Of a stretch of DNA of 64,000 nucleotides, positions 37,526 to 44,987 are shown in pieces. The position numbers were made by a program, and so were the translations under genes. Source of the DNA: Marinobacter daepoensis DSM 16072 (GTDB lineage: Bacteria > Pseudomonadota > Gammaproteobacteria > Pseudomonadales > Oleiphilaceae). The DNA lies in assembly GCF_000421165.1 (NCBI RefSeq), contig NZ_ATWI01000016.1:1-64000 (forward strand), given 5' to 3'. Every line of letters begins with the position of its first letter. Position 1 is the first letter of the stretch. The notes under the pieces are model-generated. The model made no database searches and was not told the DNA's origin. It saw nothing but the letters and a program-made list of their open reading frames with translations.

Positions 37526-39217
37526 TTATCGATCAACCAGAATTCGAACGACCTTGTTGTACTGCCGGTGTTCAAAGTCGCCTGTTGGTGTGCCGTTTTC
37601 GTCTGTTACCGGAAACACGTAGCGCGGGGTCATGATGACTTCATAGCCATAGTCTCCGCTGGGGCGTACATCCACTTCGAGGAAGCCGTAGTGTTTTCCG
37701 CCATCGATCAATTGCTTGCCGTTCCACATTTCCGGGACATCTCCATGAGCGCTCCAGTGTGTTTCCTGGGCCTCGGTGGGGAGAAGGTCAAATGGAACGT
37801 ATGTGGTGGTTGGCGGGTAGCCTGGGCCTCTCAGGCCGTCACCGGCAAAGCCGACATCCCAGTAATGGACGCCATTGATCCTGACATACTCGAGCAACTC
37901 GTCGTGTCCTGAGATAACCGCCGTTACGCCGTAGCGTTCGAAAATCTCTTTGTAGACCCGCATGGGGACGCCAGACTGATTGTCTTCGCCATTGGCAATG
38001 CCGGCGCTACCGGATGGCATGCTGTGCACTCCGGTACCAAAGGCCGTATGGTGAAACTGGACGAAAATGATCTGGCCCTGAGCCTGGGCGTCTGCCAGTT
38101 CCCTGACAGCCCAGTTCCATTGCTCGCTCCCTGGGTTGAAATCAGGTACGCGAGATTCCGTACCGTCAATCATAAGGTTGGTGTCCTGGCTTGGGTCTGC
38201 GTCGTTGCCGTTTGACGAATCCAGTGTGATCAGCGTGACCGGGCCGTAGTCGGCGCGGTAGTAGCGCTTCTCGTAGCGTTCGTCGGTGGCGTAGTTCGAC
38301 GGAAGGTCCCAGTAGGTGTTCCATTTGTCGTACGACAGCATTGAGGCTTGCGAGTTATAGCCGGGAGCCTCTGGGTGCCAGTAGTTTTCGTGGTTGCCCA
38401 GAGTGGGGAAGATCGGTGTGGTCGAAGCGAGGGTTCCCCATTCGCCGGCGCCATGCCGCCAGAATTCATCCCAATCCAGCTGCCGCCCGCCTTTTTCGAC
38501 CAGATCACCCGCAATGACCCAGAAATTCGGGCTGCGCTCTGAGGCATATTTGAGGTTGGCTTTGTAGCCAGAGGTCTGATCTACGGCGTATTGGCGTTTG
38601 TAGGTGTCTGGATCGGTGCCTAGTTTTTCGCCTCCGATCGCCAGAGCGTTTGATGTCCAGCGAACGGTTTTCTGAGTTGACTCGGGTTCGGTTTCCATGT
38701 CTGACATGGCAATGAAGCGAACGGCTTGTCGGCTGCCGGTCATGGGCGCTGTTTTGAGTGTCGAGGTAAAGGTGTCGGCGCCGGGTTGTTTTACGGAGTA
38801 CTCATACGCTGTGTTCGGGGTCAGCTTGTTGATTCTGACTGAGTGTTTGTAGCTCGGGGCAGGGGCTTCGCCCTCTGCGACCTCGGAATGGATGTCGCTG
38901 AAGTTGTTCTCCCCGTGAATGTACTCAATCTCTGAGCTGCCGTAGGAAAGGGCTTCAGCTAGTTCCGGTTTGGACGTGAACTCGCCAATGCCTTCAATGG
39001 TTACGCTGCCGGCGGCGCTGGAGTCGCTAAACCAGGTTACGGTCATTTCCGTTGATGAAGGGTTCTGGATGTACGGCAGCACGTGGTAGCGGCTGTCGGC
39101 CTCTGTGGGGATGGCAGGCTTCTCAGGCGGAGTATCAGATGAAGAGCTGGAGCCGCCAAAGCAGCCGGTCAGGGAGGTGACGGCCAGGGCCAGCGCCAGT
39201 TTTGGGTACAAGGACAT
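37526..39217 (-). CDS. Purple acid phosphatase-type metallophosphoesterase lipoprotein
   Basis: I prefer ATG 39217 (563 residues), since AGGA lies at good spacing and it yields a standard lipoprotein signal MSLYPKLALALAVTSLTGC with lipobox LTGC; ATG 39238 is possible. A Ser-rich linker follows, then an N-terminal fibronectin-like domain (MTVTWFSDSS) as in purple acid phosphatases. The calcineurin-like core has VIAGDLVEKGG, FPTLGNHENYW, FVQFHHTAFG and VISGHDELLEYV. It probably hydrolyses phosphate esters in the periplasm or outer membrane. Substrate unknown; single gene with AT-rich upstream region. Confidence 0.87.
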   Translation of the reverse strand: MSLYPKLALALAVTSLTGCFGGSSSSSDTPPEKPAIPTEADSRYHVLPYIQNPSSTEMTVTWFSDSSAAGSVTIEGIGEFTSKPELAEALSYGSSEIEYIHGENNFSDIHSEVAEGEAPAPSYKHSVRINKLTPNTAYEYSVKQPGADTFTSTLKTAPMTGSRQAVRFIAMSDMETEPESTQKTVRWTSNALAIGGEKLGTDPDTYKRQYAVDQTSGYKANLKYASERSPNFWVIAGDLVEKGGRQLDWDEFWRHGAGEWGTLASTTPIFPTLGNHENYWHPEAPGYNSQASMLSYDKWNTYWDLPSNYATDERYEKRYYRADYGPVTLITLDSSNGNDADPSQDTNLMIDGTESRVPDFNPGSEQWNWAVRELADAQAQGQIIFVQFHHTAFGTGVHSMPSGSAGIANGEDNQSGVPMRVYKEIFERYGVTAVISGHDELLEYVRINGVHYWDVGFAGDGLRGPGYPPTTTYVPFDLLPTEAQETHWSAHGDVPEMWNGKQLIDGGKHYGFLEVDVRPSGDYGYEVIMTPRYVFPVTDENGTPTGDFEHRQYNKVVRILVDR

Positions 39218-39466
39218 TCGAATCATTTCCTGCTTCAAGGGATATTTTGAAATCGCCTGCGATGGTAAGTCCCAATTATGTCTTTGGTGTTACGGCTTTT
39301 TTTATTTCTTTCTCGATTTTCATGGAGTGTTTTACGGGTTTTTATTGCCTTGTGGTGACGGAAAAATGACGGTTTTTTATCTTTAAAAATGATGCCCATC
39401 TCATCATTATCAGCCTCGATTTTATAGACTCAGTCGAAATCGACGAAAAATTGGTGGTGAATAATA

Positions 39467-39910
39467 GTGAAACGCGTCATTTATATGTCAAAGGCATGGA
39501 TTGCCGCGTTAGTTTTGGGAGTGGTGTTAACCGGTTGTGGAGGCGGAGGCTCCGGCGGTGATGGAGCAACCAGTCAGGCAGATACGTCGCCGGATTCCGG
39601 CAATAATGTTGGCAGTGTCGGACCTTCAGGGGAGCATTTTGCGGTCTTGAGCTGGTCTGCGCCGATGACTCGGGTGAACGGTGACTCCATTGCAATGGGG
39701 GAGCTGGAGCGCTACGTCATTCGTTACGGTCAGGACAGAGAGAACCTCTCCGGTGAAATCATGGTTAATGGTGCTGGTGTTGATTCCGACATGTCTTATG
39801 TGGTTGATAACCTTGGCGCGGGTACCTGGTACTTCACCATTCAGGTGCAGGACACGGCCGGGCTCTTGAGTGACCCCTCGGACCCGGTGAGTAAAACCAT
39901 CCAGTCCTGA
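39467..39910 (+). CDS. Small fibronectin type III-like lipoprotein
   Basis: 147 residues from GTG 39467 (GGTGG upstream); ATG 39485 is an alternative. Signal and lipobox: IAALVLGVVLTGCGGGG. After a Gly/Ser/Asp linker comes one fibronectin-III-like domain: LSWSAPMTRVNGD, LERYVIRYGQ, VVDNLGAGTWYFTIQVQDTAG and a closing SDPSDPVSKTI. Such lipoproteins sit on the outer membrane or cell surface; the role is unknown. It is convergent with the histidine kinase gene. The 220 bp upstream are AT-rich without a gene. Confidence 0.85.
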   Translation: MKRVIYMSKAWIAALVLGVVLTGCGGGGSGGDGATSQADTSPDSGNNVGSVGPSGEHFAVLSWSAPMTRVNGDSIAMGELERYVIRYGQDRENLSGEIMVNGAGVDSDMSYVVDNLGAGTWYFTIQVQDTAGLLSDPSDPVSKTIQS

Positions 39911-39924
39911 ATCCGGGCGTCAGG

Positions 39925-41508
39925 TTAGTGCATCGGGTGGGCGATCGGGAGTTTGAGGGTGAATGTGGTGCCTTCATCCGGTTTTGAATCAACCGCGATG
40001 GCTCCCCGATGTTTCTCAACCACGGTTTTTACGAAAGACAGGCCAAGGCCTGTTCCGTGTATGCCAGAGACTTCACTTCGTTTTTGACGATGGTAGCGGT
40101 CGAACAGGTAAGGCAGTTCCTGAGGATCAATGCCATATCCTTCGTCAGAAATCGCCAGGCAGGCGAGGTGGGCTGCCTGATAGACGTGAACGCTGATCGC
40201 CGAGTCGCTGGGACTGTATTGCACCGCATTGGTCAGCAGATTGATGACCGCCCGTTCAAGCAGTTCTGCATTGCCTTTCAGCCAGAGATCCTCCGTTCCG
40301 GTCAATAAGATTGAAATGCCCTTTTCCTGAGCCTGCTCGCAGACGCTGTCCCGGGCATTTTCCACAATCGCCAGAAATTCACATTCATAGAATCGGGTTT
40401 CCGTGAGCTGTTCGGCACGGGCGAGCTGGACAAACTCTTCCGCGAGTTGGTAGCTGCGCCGGGCCAATCGTCCGAGCTGATCAAGCTGCCGGGCTTCGAT
40501 ATGGCCGGGGTTGCGTTTTAGCTGTTCGATCAGGGCAAGCTGGGATACGAGCGGCGAGCGAACGTCATGCGAAATAAAATCGATTGCTTCGCGGTGCTGG
40601 CGTTGCTGTTCACGGAGTTCGGAAATATCGGAAATGTTGGCGATGATGCCGAACTGCCGGGTATCCGGCAGTGCAAATGGTGCCAGGTGGATCAGGAAAT
40701 CTTTGCCGTGAACGGTCAGGTCTGCATTCCGGCTTTGCTGCAGCGTCAGCGTCTCTGAGATGATTTCGTACCAGGGGGGCTGGTCTCGCGGGTCATAGCC
40801 TTCCAGAAGGGTGGTCAGTGGCATACCGCTAAGGCTTGGCATAGGCTCGCGGAACCAGTCTTCAATATGCCGGTTGGAAAACCGGATAACGCCGAGTTCG
40901 TCGGTCACAATGATGCCGTCTGGCATATGCTCGAAGCTGTGCCGGATGAACGATTGCATTTCGCCCAGTTTGCGAGTTGCCGCCCGAACCTTATGAATGC
41001 GGGCCGAAATGTTTTCGCTGGGCCGCGGGCGGATTTGATTCCCGGTCTGGCCATCCAGGTCCAGTTGGTTCAGATACAGCTGGATCAGCTCGCGACTGAG
41101 GTCGTTTGGCAGTGTCAGGCCCAACAGATAGCGGGTGTTTCCCCGAATCAGCTTTATCCAGCTCTGATTCTGCTGGTGTTGCCAGTGTCCGGGTACTTCG
41201 GTAGGGGGCGCCTGGGCCAGCGTCATGCCAGACACTTCGAGCAGTTCGTTATCACTGGCCAGTAACCATCCGGGCGGGTGAAACAGGGCTTGAAGATGGG
41301 TCAGAAGCTGTTGCGGGTGCCGGTTGGATGGTTCTGGCAGGGAGAGTTGTGGCGTTTGTGCCATTTCATCGAGTTGGCGGTTCATGAAGCGGTTGGTCAT
41401 GGCCAGCCTGAGGCCGCTTGCGATGGGGATGGCTGCAATCGGCAGCACAAGGGCGCTGGCAACCGGAAGATGAACTCTGACCACAAACAGCATCATCAGG
41501 TAGGCCAC
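39925..41508 (-). CDS. PAS-histidine kinase half of a frameshifted CHASE2 kinase
   Basis: An open frame of 527 codons beginning with part of a membrane helix (VASALVLPIAAIPIASGL). A PAS domain covers about residues 185-300 (MPDGIIVTDELGVIRFSNRHIEDWF). The dimerisation box AIDFISHDVRSPLVSQL carries the phospho-acceptor H314. The ATPase domain has NLLTNAVQYSP, DEGYGIDPQELPYLFD and GTGLGLSFVKTVVEK. Restoring one base in the run of eight G at 41612-41619 would join it to the CHASE2 half as one protein of about 850 residues with continuous membrane helices. As it stands it lacks its sensor. It would phosphorylate the response regulator encoded upstream in the same operon. Confidence 0.85.
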   Translation of the reverse strand: MAYLMMLFVVRVHLPVASALVLPIAAIPIASGLRLAMTNRFMNRQLDEMAQTPQLSLPEPSNRHPQQLLTHLQALFHPPGWLLASDNELLEVSGMTLAQAPPTEVPGHWQHQQNQSWIKLIRGNTRYLLGLTLPNDLSRELIQLYLNQLDLDGQTGNQIRPRPSENISARIHKVRAATRKLGEMQSFIRHSFEHMPDGIIVTDELGVIRFSNRHIEDWFREPMPSLSGMPLTTLLEGYDPRDQPPWYEIISETLTLQQSRNADLTVHGKDFLIHLAPFALPDTRQFGIIANISDISELREQQRQHREAIDFISHDVRSPLVSQLALIEQLKRNPGHIEARQLDQLGRLARRSYQLAEEFVQLARAEQLTETRFYECEFLAIVENARDSVCEQAQEKGISILLTGTEDLWLKGNAELLERAVINLLTNAVQYSPSDSAISVHVYQAAHLACLAISDEGYGIDPQELPYLFDRYHRQKRSEVSGIHGTGLGLSFVKTVVEKHRGAIAVDSKPDEGTTFTLKLPIAHPMH

Positions 41509-42490
41509 TATCAGGCCGGCGGCAAGGGCGGTGCAGGCCAGTAATGTGGTCCCGGGGCGCAGTTTGGGTAGCAGGAGTGCCAGTAGAAGCAGGACAAGAA
41601 GATTCAGGGCCGGGGGGGGCCCAGTCTGGTGCCTGGCTTATCAGGAGGTGTTGTTGACTGGCGGAGAAGACGTTCGCGTGAAACTCCACCCCGGACATCG
41701 GCCGGCTCAGCCCCGAAAACGGCGTGGGCAGAATGTCACCGAAGCCGGCGGCCGTGGCGCCAACAAAGACTGTCTTGCCCGTGAACTCATCCTTGATGAC
41801 TGGGTAATTCAGAATGTTGGCGTAGGAGTAAGTTGGGATGGTACCGGCTCCCCCGGCCAGCGGCACCAGACGGTAGTCTTGGCGAACATTGGTGTAACCG
41901 GGGAGTGGGGGGCTGCTCCGTCTCGGGTGCGGTTGCTCGGCTGCCAGAGACAGAGCGGGCCAGAGTTGTCCGGCCAGTCCGTTGTATAAATACAGGCCGC
42001 GGGCAACGCCGTCGTTGTCCAGTTCGATGTGGGCGTGGCCCAGGGCGGCCGTTTTACGTGTCAGGCTCGCCGTGGGCAGATGCTCGGTGATCATGCGTCC
42101 CCGGGTAGGGGCCGAGAGGTAGACCGGCAAGGCGACGCGGCCATGGCGTTCCATGGCTTCGGCCAGTGCGTTGTCGCCGGAGCCGGGCTCTGTAAAGAGT
42201 ATGTCCATAACAACGGTGGCTGCGCCGGCCTGATGCAGCTTGTCGATCAGGGAGGCATGGAGGTCCCGGTCCCAGGGCCAGCGCCCCAGTTGTTCCAGGC
42301 TGAACTCGTCTATCGCGATAATGACAACGTTGTTGTCCACTGGCGCTGGCCAGGCGGTGATGGCCCGGTCGTAGACCCAGTCGTTCAGAGGATCGGGTAG
42401 CTTTGTAGCCTGGATCATAACCAGGGCGATAACAAGCATCAGGCCCAAGGACCAGGGTGTTGTTTTTATTGGTAACCAGTCCCTTCGCAT
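41366..42490 (-). CDS. CHASE2 sensor half of the frameshifted kinase
   Basis: 374 codons from ATG 42490. After one membrane helix (LGLMLVIALVMIQAT) the extracellular CHASE2 domain is clear: VVIIAIDEFSLEQLGRWPWDR, LHQAGAATVVMDILF, then TGKTVFVGATAAGFGDIL and SGVEFHANVFSA. From the C-run at 41619-41612 on, the frame becomes nonsense to 41366. In the other frame the sequence carries on with ALNLLVLLLLALLLPKL and then the kinase. The true product therefore ends its sensor near 41620 and continues into the kinase. CHASE2 domains sense unknown periplasmic ligands. It is separated from the FecR gene by 21 bp. Confidence 0.85.
   Translation of the reverse strand: MRRDWLPIKTTPWSLGLMLVIALVMIQATKLPDPLNDWVYDRAITAWPAPVDNNVVIIAIDEFSLEQLGRWPWDRDLHASLIDKLHQAGAATVVMDILFTEPGSGDNALAEAMERHGRVALPVYLSAPTRGRMITEHLPTASLTRKTAALGHAHIELDNDGVARGLYLYNGLAGQLWPALSLAAEQPHPRRSSPPLPGYTNVRQDYRLVPLAGGAGTIPTYSYANILNYPVIKDEFTGKTVFVGATAAGFGDILPTPFSGLSRPMSGVEFHANVFSASQQHLLISQAPDWAPPGPESSCPASTGTPATQTAPRDHITGLHRPCRRPDSGLPDDAVCGQSSSSGCQRPCAADCSHPHRKRPQAGHDQPLHEPPTR
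41612..41619. repeat. Homopolymer run of eight G at a gene-breaking frameshift
   Basis: CGGGGGGGGC at 41611-41620. With seven instead of eight bases the CHASE2 and kinase reading frames join without any stop. It is either a sequencing/assembly length error or a slippage-prone switch site. Confidence 0.85.
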
Positions 42491-42511
42491 TGGCCTTTAT
42501 GTCGTTCGGTA

Positions 42512-44152
42512 TTAGTCGAGATACAGCTCCCTGCCAGGGCCCCAGCGACTGGCTAGCGGGCCCTCGGAGAGGGCTTTAACGCGGACAAAATACCTTCTTC
42601 CGGGAATCAGACGCAAGGCCGCTGTGGTGTCTGAGATGTCGGCTTCCTTGATAATGTTGCGAAACCCGGGCTCCTCCGACAGCTGCAGCCGGTAGTCGAC
42701 GGCCTGCTCAACGCTCTCCCAGAACACCCGAACCTGATTGTCCAGGTAATTGACGCTGATGATTCGAACGGGGGGAAGCGTGCCGTTCACGATGAGTTTT
42801 CGGGGTGAGGAGGTGGCAACTGAGCTGCCACCGGCTTCCGTAACCACCCGCCAGTAATATTGCCCGGGGCTGAGCGGGCGAGAGGGCAAGGCCCGGTTCT
42901 CCGGAGCCCATTCGCTGGTTGTCACGAGCCTGCGAAAGCTCTCGTCTTCCGAGATTTCCACGCGAGCGACCTCGTTGGTCCCGTTTAGCTGCCACAGGAA
43001 TTCGGGCATATCATCGTTCACGCTTTCCCCGTCGGCTGGTGCTGTGAGGTCGGGGCTTCGGGCCTGAAGATCAACTTCCAGCTCTGCAATCTCCGGCATG
43101 CCCGCGATACCCTGGCGATCCAGTGCCGCCAGATGAATTTCGTAGGAGCCGTTGTCGAGTTGGGCGATGTCAAAGTGGGTGTCGGTGACTTCCCGGCTTT
43201 GCACCCAGGTGCCGGATCTCTGGTCAAAAATGTCCAGTCGGTAAGTGGGGAAGCCGTTGGCTTGCCAGGTAAGTTCTGCAGGTAGCCGGTTCAGGACCGG
43301 GGGCAGCGGCGTGATGGTGGGGGCCGGCGGGAGCTGGCGAATCTCCAGAGAGCCGCTGTCTACAGTGGAGACGCTGGCGCCATAGCCGGCTGGGATGCGG
43401 CGGGTCATTCCCGGTTTTCCGAAATCCACCACGCCTTCCGTCACCTGAACACGGCTACCGGTGGCACTGGCTCGCAAGGTAAACACTGTGCCCCGGACAG
43501 CGGCAACGGCAGATGGGGTCTCAATTTCGAAACGGGCGCCGCCTTCTATGATCGGCTGAACCCGGGTGTGGACTTCTCCCCGCTGAAGACGAAGCCGGGT
43601 ATCAACCATCCCGGACTTTCCATACTGGGTGAGGCGATTAAACATCAAGCGGGAATTCGGGGAAATCCGGAGCTCTGAGCCATCGGCCAATCCAACCGTT
43701 GCAGAGCCGGCGCCGGAGAGAATTTCATCGCCCACCCGAACCACGGAGTCTTTGGCCAGAGGGAGTTTGCGCCCGTCAATCCCGGAAATGTGTTGTACAT
43801 GGCCGGTGACCGAAATCACGCGGGCCGGTTCGGGCTGTCTCTTGAGCCAGTTGACGGGAATTCGGAGTGTGTCGCCGACACTCAGTTCGGTATTGCTGGC
43901 CAGACCATTGTGTTCCAGTAAGCGTTGGCGACTGGCGTTCTCAGAGAGCAGGGTCTGAACGACGCTGGCAATGGAGTCTCCCGGGCGCAGGGCATAGACC
44001 CATTCCGGGGCGCTTCCCTGAGAGGATGATGCGGTGGAGGCAGAACCTCGTGCAATGGAAAGTTCTGCTGCCAGTGAGACGGGTATTAACGCGGTAACAG
44101 CCGCGAAAATGAGTGTCCGCAGATGGTTACTGATAATGTCAGGCATCGGCAA
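42512..44152 (-). CDS. Secreted LysM-FecR protein with fibronectin-like repeats
   Basis: 546 residues from ATG 44152 (44146 also possible), overlapping the response regulator gene by 14 bases. A signal peptide ends near SLAAE. A LysM-like domain (YALRPGDSIASVVQTLL... LSVGDTLRIP) at about 50-98 should bind peptidoglycan. A FecR domain follows (about 125-250: VRVGDEILSGAGSATVGLADGSELRISPNSRL, VAAVRGTVFTL). Two or three beta-sandwich repeats end the protein (FLWQLNGTNEVARVEIS, RVFWESVEQAVDYRLQLSE). It is encoded between the response regulator and the CHASE2 kinase, so it is likely the periplasmic partner or ligand reader of the kinase. This is inferred from operon structure. Confidence 0.85.
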   Translation of the reverse strand: MPMPDIISNHLRTLIFAAVTALIPVSLAAELSIARGSASTASSSQGSAPEWVYALRPGDSIASVVQTLLSENASRQRLLEHNGLASNTELSVGDTLRIPVNWLKRQPEPARVISVTGHVQHISGIDGRKLPLAKDSVVRVGDEILSGAGSATVGLADGSELRISPNSRLMFNRLTQYGKSGMVDTRLRLQRGEVHTRVQPIIEGGARFEIETPSAVAAVRGTVFTLRASATGSRVQVTEGVVDFGKPGMTRRIPAGYGASVSTVDSGSLEIRQLPPAPTITPLPPVLNRLPAELTWQANGFPTYRLDIFDQRSGTWVQSREVTDTHFDIAQLDNGSYEIHLAALDRQGIAGMPEIAELEVDLQARSPDLTAPADGESVNDDMPEFLWQLNGTNEVARVEISEDESFRRLVTTSEWAPENRALPSRPLSPGQYYWRVVTEAGGSSVATSSPRKLIVNGTLPPVRIISVNYLDNQVRVFWESVEQAVDYRLQLSEEPGFRNIIKEADISDTTAALRLIPGRRYFVRVKALSEGPLASRWGPGRELYLD

Positions 44153-44867
44153 TGTGGTTGTTCCGAATCTCGTTCATGTCACCGGGCTTGATGGCCTCGA
44201 GCCTGTAGCCGCGCTGATAGATGGTTTTGATGCGAAATCCGTTTTCGGGGTTGAGCCCCAGCCTTCTCCGTAGCCGGCTCATATGGGTATCCACGGTTCG
44301 GGTGTTTATGTCCCGGGTCAGCCCCCAGACGCGTTCCAGAAGCATCTCACGGGTAAGCAGGCGGCCCTGGTTCTGGAACAGGAACAGGGTGAGGTCAAAA
44401 TCCTTGTCAGTGAGCGACAGTGGTTCACCGTGAAGCTGGATTGTGCGTTGTCCGGTATTGATCTCGAAGGGGCCGTATACCAGCATTTCTTTTTCGCTCT
44501 CTGGATTGGAGCGGCGCGCCAGGGCGTTGATGCGTGCGACCAGTTCGGCCGCCCGGGCCGGTTTGGAAATGTAGTCATCGGCGCCTGCGTCCAAAGCACG
44601 AACGATGTCGGTTTCACTGTCTCGCTGGGTCAGGAAGATGGCTGGAACCGGCCAGTTCAGTTGGGCCCGGACGTTCTCCAGTACTTCGATGCCGGTCATA
44701 TCCGGAATCTGCCAATCCAGAATGATGAGATCATAGCTACGGTGCAGTATCGCCCCGAGGAAAGACTGACCGGTTGGAAAGCTGTCACAGTGGTGCCCTC
44801 TTTCTGAGAGGATGGCCTGTACGTGCTGCGCCTGTTCGTGTTCGTCTTCCAGCAGAGCAATACGCAT
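44139..44867 (-). CDS. OmpR/PhoB-family response regulator
   Basis: 242 residues from ATG 44867. The receiver domain shows IALLEDEHEQA, phospho-acceptor D51 in DLIILDWQIPDMTG, Thr in IFLTQR and Lys in DYISKPAR. The winged-helix DNA-binding domain follows (SLTDKDFDLTLFLFQNQGRLLTREMLLERVWG, then VDTHMSRLRRRLG and KTIYQRGYRL). It is first in an operon with the LysM-FecR protein and the CHASE2 kinase, and would be phosphorylated by that kinase. Target genes unknown. Confidence 0.93.
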   Translation of the reverse strand: MRIALLEDEHEQAQHVQAILSERGHHCDSFPTGQSFLGAILHRSYDLIILDWQIPDMTGIEVLENVRAQLNWPVPAIFLTQRDSETDIVRALDAGADDYISKPARAAELVARINALARRSNPESEKEMLVYGPFEINTGQRTIQLHGEPLSLTDKDFDLTLFLFQNQGRLLTREMLLERVWGLTRDINTRTVDTHMSRLRRRLGLNPENGFRIKTIYQRGYRLEAIKPGDMNEIRNNHIADA

Positions 44868-44987
44868 TGATCCTGGCCCTCGGTCGTTTTGCCTGGTTGG
44901 GTGTTCCGTTGCAGTTGCACTGGTGTGGGGTGAAGGTACCGTGCAATCACGGAATTATCCCAAAAAATGGGTTCTCATTCAGTATCG

